Below are positions 35,099 to 41,193 of a DNA stretch of 41,193 nucleotides, piece after piece. Position numbers and translations under genes: made by a program. Below the pieces are notes generated by a model that was not told where the DNA came from, did no database searches, and worked only from the letters and a program-made list of their open reading frames with translations. Source of the DNA: Streptomyces sporangiiformans (GTDB taxonomy: Bacteria > Actinomycetota > Actinomycetes > Streptomycetales > Streptomycetaceae); assembly GCF_005768555.2 (NCBI RefSeq), contig NZ_VCHX02000089.1, positions 426 to 41,618 of the forward strand, given 5' to 3'. Position 1 is the stretch's first letter, and each line of letters starts with the position of its first letter.

Positions 35099-36159
35099 TT
35101 CTTGTACACCCCCTGCTCGCCCATGAGATGGGCGACCTTGTTCGCCGCGAGGACGAGTCCCAGACCCACCACACCCTTGATCAGGCCCGCGGCGGCCGCG
35201 TAGCTGAAGTCCTGGTTGCGGACGCCGTTCCACCACACATATGTGTCGAGGACTTCCGCCGCGCCCGGCCCCACCGCGTCCCGCTGCAGCAGGATCTGCT
35301 CGAAGCCGACCGTGAGCGCGTCACCTACGCGCAGCACCAGCAGCAGTGCGATCACCGGGCGCAACGCGGGCACCGTGACGTGCCACATACGGCGCCACCG
35401 CCCGGCCCCGTCCATGGCCGCGGCCTCGTACAGATCGGGGCTCACGGACGCCAGCGCGGCGAGGAAGACGATGATGCCCCAGCCCGCGTCCTTCCACACG
35501 CCCTCCGCGGTAACCAGGAACTTGAAGATTCCCGGGTCGGTCATGAGGTCGAAGCCCTCGTACCCGTGCTGCCGCAGGGTCTGCGCGATGATTCCGGCGC
35601 CGCCGAAGATCTGCTGGAAGACGGTGATGACCAGCACCCAGGAGAAGAAGTGCGGCAGGTAGAGCACTGCCTGGGACACCGCCCGCACGCGCGGCCTGAT
35701 CACGCTGTTGATGAGCAGCGCGAGCAGGATCGGGATCGGGAAGAAGAGCACCAACTGGAGCGCGAACAGGACGAAGGTGTTCTGGACGGCGTCCCAGAAC
35801 GCCGGGTCGTCGAAGATCCGCTGGAACTGTTCGAAGCCCACCCAGGGGCTCTCCAGCATGGCGATGAAGCCGTTGTCGCTGATGTACGGGTCGTACTCCT
35901 GGAAGGCGACGACATTGCCCAGGATCGGTATGTAGTTGAAGACCAGGACCAGCACGATGGCCGGCAGGGTCATCAGGATCAGCGTGCGGTCCCGCTTGAA
36001 GCGGGTCCTGAAGGTGCCGCCCTTCGAAGGCTTGGAGACCGCGGCGGGCTTGGTGGCCGTTGTGCGGCCCTTCGCCCGGCCGGCGGACGGGTCGGCGGTG
36101 TCCGTAGGCGCCGGCGAGGCGGTGCGGGCGGCGGCGCCCGGTGTGGTGCCGTGAGCCAC
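35095..36159 (-). CDS. CUT1 carbohydrate ABC importer, permease (MalF/LplB type)
   Basis: 354 residues. A long disordered Ala/Pro/Thr-rich N-terminus (about 55 residues) precedes six helices starting at LILMTLPAIVLVLVFNYIPI. The EAA loop is SPDLYEAAAMDGAGRWRRMWHVTVPALRP. The sequence AFQEYDPYISDNGF and the ending HLMGEQGVYKK fit the LplB/YteP subgroup, which imports complex plant or aldouronic oligosaccharides. GTG 36159 has AGGGGTG upstream and begins 4 nt after the binding-protein stop. Confidence 0.93.
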   Translation of the reverse strand: MAHGTTPGAAARTASPAPTDTADPSAGRAKGRTTATKPAAVSKPSKGGTFRTRFKRDRTLILMTLPAIVLVLVFNYIPILGNVVAFQEYDPYISDNGFIAMLESPWVGFEQFQRIFDDPAFWDAVQNTFVLFALQLVLFFPIPILLALLINSVIRPRVRAVSQAVLYLPHFFSWVLVITVFQQIFGGAGIIAQTLRQHGYEGFDLMTDPGIFKFLVTAEGVWKDAGWGIIVFLAALASVSPDLYEAAAMDGAGRWRRMWHVTVPALRPVIALLLVLRVGDALTVGFEQILLQRDAVGPGAAEVLDTYVWWNGVRNQDFSYAAAAGLIKGVVGLGLVLAANKVAHLMGEQGVYKK

Positions 36160-36163
36160 CTCG

Positions 36164-37837
36164 TCACCCCTGCGCGGATCCGTTGTCGTCCAGCAGCTTC
36201 TTGTACCAGTCGCGCAGCTTGCCGCCGCCCTGGCTCTTCCAGTCCGACACCGCTTGCTGCATGTCACTGATCTTCTTGCGGCCGCGGACGACGTCGTCCT
36301 CCAACTGCTCGAAGTCATTGGAGAGGTTGGTGTAGCGGGCCGGTTCGGTGATCTGGAGGCCGAAGAAGGAGGACTTCTTGGTGAAGGCGCCCATCCGCTG
36401 CTGCCACTGAACCTGTTCCTTCGCGATGTCCGGGAAGTCGGGATGCGCGATGGTCGGGGCGGGGCTGGCGAGCATGACGTAGGCGTTCAGGACTTCCGTG
36501 TTGCCCTTGTCGGTCTTGACCGGTGTGCCGTCCTTGACGGTGTAGTGCGTGCCCTCCACCCCGTAGTTGGTGAGCATGTACTCCTTGGTGCCGTACGGGG
36601 CGGCGGTGACGTTCGCGGCGGCCAGCACGTCGTGGATCACGGCCTTCGACGCCTTCTTGTTGATGAATGCGAAGATGCCCGCGGGCGATCCGGCCCACAG
36701 CTCGGGGTCGCCGCCGTCATGGCCGAAGATGTCCATGCCGCTGATGCGGAAGTCCTTGTTCTGGGTGGCCTGTTCGGCCATCTTTCCCCACCAGTCCGAG
36801 ATGTTCTGGTTGTACATCAGGACCTGGCCATCGGTGAAACGCTGACCCGCGTTGCCCTGGTTCACTGCCTTGGCGTCGGGGTGGACGACGCCCGCCGCGT
36901 ACAACTTCCGTGTCCACTCCAGCGCTTCGAGGTACTCGTCGGTCTCCACGCGGTAGATCAGCTTGCCGTCGACGAGGTTCCAGCCGAGCGGCTTCTCGCC
37001 GCCGGACAGCACACCGAAGATGTTGAAGGCGGTCCACTTCATGTCGTCGCAGGCCCACACCTTCGCCTTGGCGTTGGTGATGTCCTTGGCGAGGGCCAGG
37101 AACTCCTCGGCGGAGGTGGGGAGTTCGTACCCCTCCTTGTCGAAGACGTCCTTGCGGTAGAAGGGCACGATGCCGGTGACCGTGGGGGCGGGTTGCGGCA
37201 GACCACGCAGCTTCCCGCCGAAGATGGCGTACTGCCAGGCGTCACTCGGGATGGCGGCGAGGTTCGGGTACTCCTTGACCTTGTCGCCGGAGAGGTACGG
37301 ACCGAGGTCGGCGAACTTGCTGATGATGGCGCTGGGGATCTTGCCGCCCATGTTCCAGCTCGGGATGACCACGACATCCGGCATGTCGCTGGAGGCGAGG
37401 ACCGCGCCCAGCTTCTCGTCGTAGGTGTTGCCGTCCTGGTTCTGCCAGACGAGCTCGGCGCCGATGACCTTGTTCATCGCCGAGTAGTAGGGGTTGCTGC
37501 TCTTCGGCGGCGAACCCCAGAACGGCGACATGATCTTGATGGTGCTGCCCTTGCCGAGCTTCTGGGGCACCGAGGTCTTCAGCTCGGCGAGCGACATCTT
37601 GCTGGTGAAGCCGGCGGCGGAGCCGTTCTTCGACGCGATGTCGGGGGTCACCACGTTCTGCGCCACGAACGCGGGGAGGACCTTCTGCGCGTCCTTGCCC
37701 GAGGTCGTGCCCTCCTTCGAACCGCTGCCGGAACCGCCGCAGGCGGCGAGCAGCGGCATGCCGCCGGTCACCGCGGCGGCGACCGCCGTGGAGGCGAGGA
37801 AGCTTCTCCGGCTGGGGGCGGAGGTATTCGGCGTCAT
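36164..37837 (-). CDS. Oligosaccharide-binding lipoprotein of the ABC importer
   Basis: 557 residues, the large LplA-like class of extracellular solute-binding proteins. SRRSFLAS at 9-16 is a probable Tat motif and LLAAC at 29-33 is a lipobox, so the mature protein starts at lipidated C33. A Gly/Ser linker (GGSGSGS) follows. The body shows an alternating two-lobe binding-protein pattern with several Trp-rich segments (SDWWGKMAE, WNMGGKIPS) expected to stack on sugar rings. ATG 37837 has AAGGG upstream. It is the first gene of the importer operon; operator C lies 132 bp upstream. The substrate is inferred as xyloglucan or rhamnogalacturonan oligosaccharide from the neighbours. Confidence 0.93.
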   Translation of the reverse strand: MTPNTSAPSRRSFLASTAVAAAVTGGMPLLAACGGSGSGSKEGTTSGKDAQKVLPAFVAQNVVTPDIASKNGSAAGFTSKMSLAELKTSVPQKLGKGSTIKIMSPFWGSPPKSSNPYYSAMNKVIGAELVWQNQDGNTYDEKLGAVLASSDMPDVVVIPSWNMGGKIPSAIISKFADLGPYLSGDKVKEYPNLAAIPSDAWQYAIFGGKLRGLPQPAPTVTGIVPFYRKDVFDKEGYELPTSAEEFLALAKDITNAKAKVWACDDMKWTAFNIFGVLSGGEKPLGWNLVDGKLIYRVETDEYLEALEWTRKLYAAGVVHPDAKAVNQGNAGQRFTDGQVLMYNQNISDWWGKMAEQATQNKDFRISGMDIFGHDGGDPELWAGSPAGIFAFINKKASKAVIHDVLAAANVTAAPYGTKEYMLTNYGVEGTHYTVKDGTPVKTDKGNTEVLNAYVMLASPAPTIAHPDFPDIAKEQVQWQQRMGAFTKKSSFFGLQITEPARYTNLSNDFEQLEDDVVRGRKKISDMQQAVSDWKSQGGGKLRDWYKKLLDDNGSAQG

Positions 37838-37969
37838 TGCGTCAACCCTTCATGGCGCACACCATGACACCCGGCGGTGGGGTCGTCGGCTGCGGTGTCT
37901 TGAGTGAATCCGGCTGAGCTGAAGCGGACCTCGGAGGAATGCGCGCACGTGGTGGGCACGTTCGACAGT

Positions 37970-37983
37970 CGAAGCGCTTCGAT
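37970..37983. promoter_or_regulatory. LacI-type operator C, importer promoter
   Basis: TCGAAGCGCTTCGA is a perfect palindrome, extended on one side to GTCGAAGCGCTTCGAT (37969-37984). It sits just downstream of the predicted start point of the minus-strand importer promoter, where a bound repressor would block transcription. Confidence 0.8.
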
Positions 37984-37992
37984 GTTGCTGCG

Positions 37993-38021
37993 AGGTTAAG
38001 TGAACGCCTGGGGGTGCACAA
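37993..38021 (-). promoter_or_regulatory. Predicted promoter of the importer operon
   Basis: On the minus strand, TTGTGC (38016-38021) and TAACCT (37993-37998) are spaced 17 bp apart and fit a sigma-70/HrdB-type promoter. The initiation point would fall next to operator C. Rest of the 360-bp gap (37838-38197): apart from the operators and promoters listed here I see only a CACGTG-type short palindrome and no ORF. Confidence 0.5.
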
Positions 38022-38120
38022 GAGCCGATTCGGAGATTCCTGGGAGGCATACGGGCCTGGATCTCTCTCTTCGCGCCCCTGAGACGTCGTACGGGTACGG
38101 AGCCGCTGCCTCAGGATGTC

Positions 38121-38149
38121 TTGACACCCGCCCCTCGGTCGAATGAGCA
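38121..38149 (+). promoter_or_regulatory. Predicted promoter of the GH3 gene
   Basis: A consensus -35 box TTGACA (38121-38126), a 17-bp spacer and TGAGCA (38144-38149) as a weak -10. Operator D starts at the next base, overlapping the expected start point. Confidence 0.55.
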
Positions 38150-38163
38150 TCGAAGCGCTTCGA
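38150..38163. promoter_or_regulatory. LacI-type operator D, GH3 promoter
   Basis: TCGAAGCGCTTCGA, identical in its 14-bp core to operator C and to the centre of operator A. It ends 34 bp before the GH3 GTG and overlaps the predicted transcription start. Confidence 0.8.
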
Positions 38164-38197
38164 AAGTCCTCCGCCGCTCTTCGCAAGGGGTCCCAGC

Positions 38198-41134
38198 GTG
38201 ACCGCTCAAACGCCGCCGTTCCGTGACTCGCAGCTGCCGTTCGCGAAGCGCATCGACGATCTGCTGTCGCGCCTCACCGTGGCCGAGCGCATCGCGCTGC
38301 TGCACCAGTTCGCGCCGGCGGTGGAGCGGCTCGGCGTCGCCGCCTTCCGCACCGGACAGGAGGCGCTGCACGGGGTGGCCTGGATGGGCCCGGCGACGGT
38401 GTTCCCGCAGGCCGTCGGCCTCGGCGCGACCTGGAACGACGATCTCGTACGCCGCGTGGGCGAGGCGGTCTCCGCCGAGGTGCGGGCGATGCGGGCCCGT
38501 GACGACCGCGTCGGCCTCAACGTCTGGGCGCCGACGGTCAATCTCCTGCGCCATCCCCTCTGGGGCCGCAACGAGGAGGGCTACTCCGAGGATCCCGGGC
38601 TGACCTCGGCGATCGCGACGGCGTACACCCGCGGCCTGCGCGGCGACCACCCCGCGTACTGGCGCACGGCCCCCGTCCTCAAGCACTGGCTCGCGCACAA
38701 CAACGAGACGAACCGGGACACCACATCCTCGTCCGTCCGCCCCCGCGTCCTGCACGAGTACGACCTGCGCGCCTTCCGGGAGACCGTCGAGGCGGGCGCG
38801 GTGGCCGGTGTGATGCCCGCGTACAACCTGGTCAACGGCCGCCCCAACCATGTGTCGCCGTATCTGCGCGAGCACTTGCGCACCTGGACCGACCAGGAAC
38901 TCCTGGTCTGCTCGGACGCGGGCGCGCCCTCCAATCTGGTGGACTCCGAGCACTACTTCGACACGCACGAGGAGGCGACGGCGGCCGCGCTGATCGCCGG
39001 TGTCGACAGCTTCACCGATCACGGCACGGACAGCTCGAAGATCGTGGCCCGCCTCCAGGGCGCCCTGGAGGCGGGCCTGCTGAGCGAGGCGGACATCGAC
39101 GCGGCGGTCCGCCGCCAGCTCACGGTCCGTTTCCGCCTCGGCGAGTTCGACGCCCGCCTGGATCCGTACGCCGCCCTGAGGGACTTCGACACCCCCGGCC
39201 ACCGCGCCCTCGCCCAGGAGGCCGCGGAACAGGCGATCGTCCTGCTCAAGAACGACGGCCTGCTGCCCCTGACCGGCAGCCCGGGCGGCGGGCCGCGCGT
39301 CGCCGTGGTCGGCCTGCTCGCCGACGAGTGCAAGCTCGACTGGTACAGCGGCACCCTCATCCACCGCTCCACCCCTCTGGAGGGCCTGTACGAGCGATTC
39401 GGCGCCGAGCGCGTCGACTTCGCCGAGGGAGTGGACCGCGTACGCCTGAAGACATCGGCCGGTACGTATCTCAGCGTCCCGCCGGCCGACGACACGACCG
39501 GCGGGGCCCGGGGCGCGGAGGGCGCGCTGGACCCGGCACTCCTCGCGGGCCGCACGGACCTGCCCCCGCTCACCACCGACGCCACCGGCACGGACCTCGC
39601 GCTGATCGACTGGGGCGAGGGGGTCCTCACCCTCCGCGCCCCCGACGGCCGCTACCTCTCGGTCGCCGACGACGGCTACGTACGCGCGTCGGCGGACCAG
39701 CCCGGAGGCTGGGTCGTCCAGGAGACCTTCCGCCTGGAACCGCATGATTCCCATGCGGGCGGCCACCTCCTGAAGCACGTAGGGACGGGTCGCTACGTCT
39801 CTGTCGCCGCCGAGGGCGTAAAGGTTGCCGCGGAAAACGCCGAAGAAGCTGAAGGTGCCGAAGACGCTGAAGGTGCCGAAGACGCTGAAGGTGCCGAAGA
39901 CGCTGAAGGTGCCGAAGGTGCCGAGGCTCCGGAGATCTTCGAGCTGATCGTCACCGAGCCCGGCGAGGACGCGGTGACCCGGGCCGCCGCCACCGCCGAC
40001 GTGGTCCTCGTGTTCGCGGGCAACGACCCGCACATCAACGGTCGCGAAACCGAGGACCGCACCACGCTCCGCCTGCCCGCCCACCAGGAACGCCTGCTGC
40101 GCGCCGCTCGCGCCGCGAACCCGAACACGGCGCTGGTCCTCGTCTCCGCGTACCCGTACGCGGTGGACCACGCGAACCTCCCCGCCGTCCTGTGGACCGC
40201 CCACGGCGGTCAGGCCGCGGGCACCGCCCTGGCCCGCGTCCTGGCCGGCGACGTCTCCCCCGCCGGCCGTCTCCCGCAGACCTGGTACGCCTCCGACGCG
40301 GACCTCCCCGATCTTCTCGACTACGACGTGATCGGCGGCCGCCAGACGTACCTCTACTTCGAGGGCACCCCGCTCTTCCCGTTCGGCCACGGCCTGTCGT
40401 ACGCGTCCTTCGCCTACAGCGGTCTCGAGGCCGTGCCCGGCGAGGGCAAGGTGAAGGTCACCTTCACCGTCATCAACACGAGCGAGGTGGCCGCCGACGA
40501 GGTCGCACAGCTCTACACACGCGCGGTGAACCCATCGGTCCCCCGCCCCCGCCGCGAACTGGCCGCACACCGCCGCGTGCGCCTCGCCCCCGGCGCCTCC
40601 ACCGAGCTCACCTTCGAACTCCCGCTCTCCACCTTCGAGTTCTGGGATGTGGCGCACGGCCGGTGGCGGCTGGAGCCGGGAGCGTACGACGTCCTCGTGG
40701 GCGCATCCAGCGAGGACATCCGCCTGCGCGGGACGATCGAACTCGACGGCGCCCCCGCGGCCCCCCGCCCGGTCCTCGGACACGGCCTGAACGCGGCCGA
40801 CTTCGACGAGCAGAGTCGCGCCGAGATCGTCGACCGCACAAAGGTATCGGGCGACGCGGTGGCACCGGTCGACGGCGGCGAGGCCGAACTGGTCTTCCGC
40901 CGTTGCGACTTCGGCCCCGCAACGACCACCGTCACCGTTGTGGCGGCGGGCGAGGGCTCGGTCGAACTGGCCCTGCCCGACGGCCCGGTCCTCGCACGGC
41001 TCGAGATCCCGGCGACCGCGGGCCCGTACGACTACACCACCGTCGACGCCCCGTGCCATGCCGCCGAGGTCCATGACCTGCACATCAGACTGCGCGGCCC
41101 GCTGCGGCTCGCGCGCGTCGGCTTCTCCGGTTGA
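38198..41134 (+). CDS. GH3 beta-glycosidase with inserted beta-trefoil, acidic repeat linker and C-terminal CBM6-like region
   Basis: 978 residues with no signal peptide, so probably cytosolic. The (alpha/beta)8 domain has LKHWLAHNNETNRD and nucleophile D240 in LLVCSDAGAP; the second sandwich domain has AIVLLKNDGLLPL and resumes with VVLVFAGNDPHINGRETEDRTTLRLP; a fibronectin-III-like domain follows (about 740-830). Inserted at about 415-585 is a fascin-like or beta-trefoil module with repeated GxYLSV motifs (GTYLSVPP, GRYLSVAD, GRYVSVAA), then an 18-bp tandem repeat coding EGAEDA units. The last 110 residues resemble a carbohydrate-binding CBM6-type sandwich. Activity is likely beta-glucosidase or beta-xylosidase on imported oligosaccharides. 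GTG 38198 has AAGGGG upstream; operator D controls it. Confidence 0.92.
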   Translation: MTAQTPPFRDSQLPFAKRIDDLLSRLTVAERIALLHQFAPAVERLGVAAFRTGQEALHGVAWMGPATVFPQAVGLGATWNDDLVRRVGEAVSAEVRAMRARDDRVGLNVWAPTVNLLRHPLWGRNEEGYSEDPGLTSAIATAYTRGLRGDHPAYWRTAPVLKHWLAHNNETNRDTTSSSVRPRVLHEYDLRAFRETVEAGAVAGVMPAYNLVNGRPNHVSPYLREHLRTWTDQELLVCSDAGAPSNLVDSEHYFDTHEEATAAALIAGVDSFTDHGTDSSKIVARLQGALEAGLLSEADIDAAVRRQLTVRFRLGEFDARLDPYAALRDFDTPGHRALAQEAAEQAIVLLKNDGLLPLTGSPGGGPRVAVVGLLADECKLDWYSGTLIHRSTPLEGLYERFGAERVDFAEGVDRVRLKTSAGTYLSVPPADDTTGGARGAEGALDPALLAGRTDLPPLTTDATGTDLALIDWGEGVLTLRAPDGRYLSVADDGYVRASADQPGGWVVQETFRLEPHDSHAGGHLLKHVGTGRYVSVAAEGVKVAAENAEEAEGAEDAEGAEDAEGAEDAEGAEGAEAPEIFELIVTEPGEDAVTRAAATADVVLVFAGNDPHINGRETEDRTTLRLPAHQERLLRAARAANPNTALVLVSAYPYAVDHANLPAVLWTAHGGQAAGTALARVLAGDVSPAGRLPQTWYASDADLPDLLDYDVIGGRQTYLYFEGTPLFPFGHGLSYASFAYSGLEAVPGEGKVKVTFTVINTSEVAADEVAQLYTRAVNPSVPRPRRELAAHRRVRLAPGASTELTFELPLSTFEFWDVAHGRWRLEPGAYDVLVGASSEDIRLRGTIELDGAPAAPRPVLGHGLNAADFDEQSRAEIVDRTKVSGDAVAPVDGGEAELVFRRCDFGPATTTVTVVAAGEGSVELALPDGPVLARLEIPATAGPYDYTTVDAPCHAAEVHDLHIRLRGPLRLARVGFSG
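39851..39922 (+). repeat. 18-bp tandem repeat inside the GH3 gene
   Basis: Three exact copies of GAAGGTGCCGAAGACGCT (39851-39868, 39869-39886, 39887-39904), then a variant GAAGGTGCCGAAGGTGCC (39905-39922). They encode EGAEDA x3 and EGAEGA at residues 552-575. Because the unit is a multiple of three, copy-number change would keep the frame. Confidence 0.95.
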
Positions 41135-41163
41135 GGGTCCGGACCAGGCCGACGCAAGGAGGG

Positions 41164-41193
41164 GCCCGGCACCGGAGGGCACCGGTGCCGGGC
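41164..41193. terminator. Terminator after the GH3 gene
   Basis: A 12-bp perfect stem (GCCCGGCACCGG and CCGGTGCCGGGC) with a 6-nt loop AGGGCA, 30 bp past the GH3 stop and ending exactly at the window edge. Confidence 0.85.

Noticed and set aside
39851..39922. Tandem repeat as a CRISPR array
   Set aside because: The 18-bp units are contiguous with no spacers and are in frame with the GH3 protein.
38111..41182. Open frame of over 1000 codons antisense to the GH3 gene
   Set aside because: A by-product of strong third-position GC bias; no family motifs, no ribosome-binding sequence, Val/Gly/Arg-rich. The same applies to long antisense frames opposite secA, pabAB, GH42 and the acyl-CoA dehydrogenase gene.

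Overview
The window is high-GC DNA with the codon bias, dense operons, GTG starts and ATGA-type gene overlaps of a Streptomyces (or close actinobacterial) chromosome. Nothing marks it as a plasmid or phage. I found no tRNA, rRNA, CRISPR array or transposase.

Region 1 (1-9303) is mostly housekeeping. On the minus strand it carries ispG (running off the left edge), an RseP-type site-2 protease and dxr; IspG and Dxr are both enzymes of the MEP isoprenoid pathway. Upstream of dxr lie a full-length secA-type ATPase that looks like a second SecA, a small unrecognised protein, and a long acyl-CoA dehydrogenase. dxr contains an in-frame copy of a GC-rich palindrome of the kind scattered between Streptomyces genes. 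Region 2 (9452-10940) has a secreted GH12 endoglucanase and an AhpD-like CxxC protein with an operator-like inverted repeat in front of it.

Region 3 (11063-18987) is a tight six-gene minus-strand operon. It encodes a membrane-anchored ABM-domain protein, a fused PabAB aminodeoxychorismate synthase, two ANL-family adenylating enzymes, an FAD aromatic hydroxylase and a PabC-like lyase. Together these could make p-aminobenzoate from chorismate, activate it and hydroxylate it, yet there is no carrier protein, PKS or NRPS nearby. This is my best candidate for an undescribed pathway.

Region 4 (19226-25065) holds a LacI-family regulator with a GH31 alpha-xylosidase-like gene behind it. It is followed by a head-to-head junction of a 5'-truncated luciferase-like oxidoreductase and a 5'-truncated ABC permease, which looks like a deletion scar, and then an AI-2E-family membrane protein.

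Region 5 (25150-41134) is a plant cell-wall polysaccharide locus. Secreted enzymes are a GH43-CBM13 arabinan-type enzyme, a PL11 rhamnogalacturonan lyase, a second GH12 and a GH74 xyloglucanase. An oligosaccharide ABC importer (lipoprotein plus two permeases, no ATPase) feeds intracellular enzymes: a GH42 beta-galactosidase, a GH3 glycosidase and, from region 4, the GH31 enzyme. The set fits xyloglucan and rhamnogalacturonan-I with arabinan and galactan side chains. Four copies of a TCGAAGCGCTTC-type palindrome tie the LacI regulator at 19 kb to the importer/GH3 divergent promoter at 38 kb, and one copy lies between lacI and the aminobenzoate operon, suggesting a single sugar-responsive regulon.
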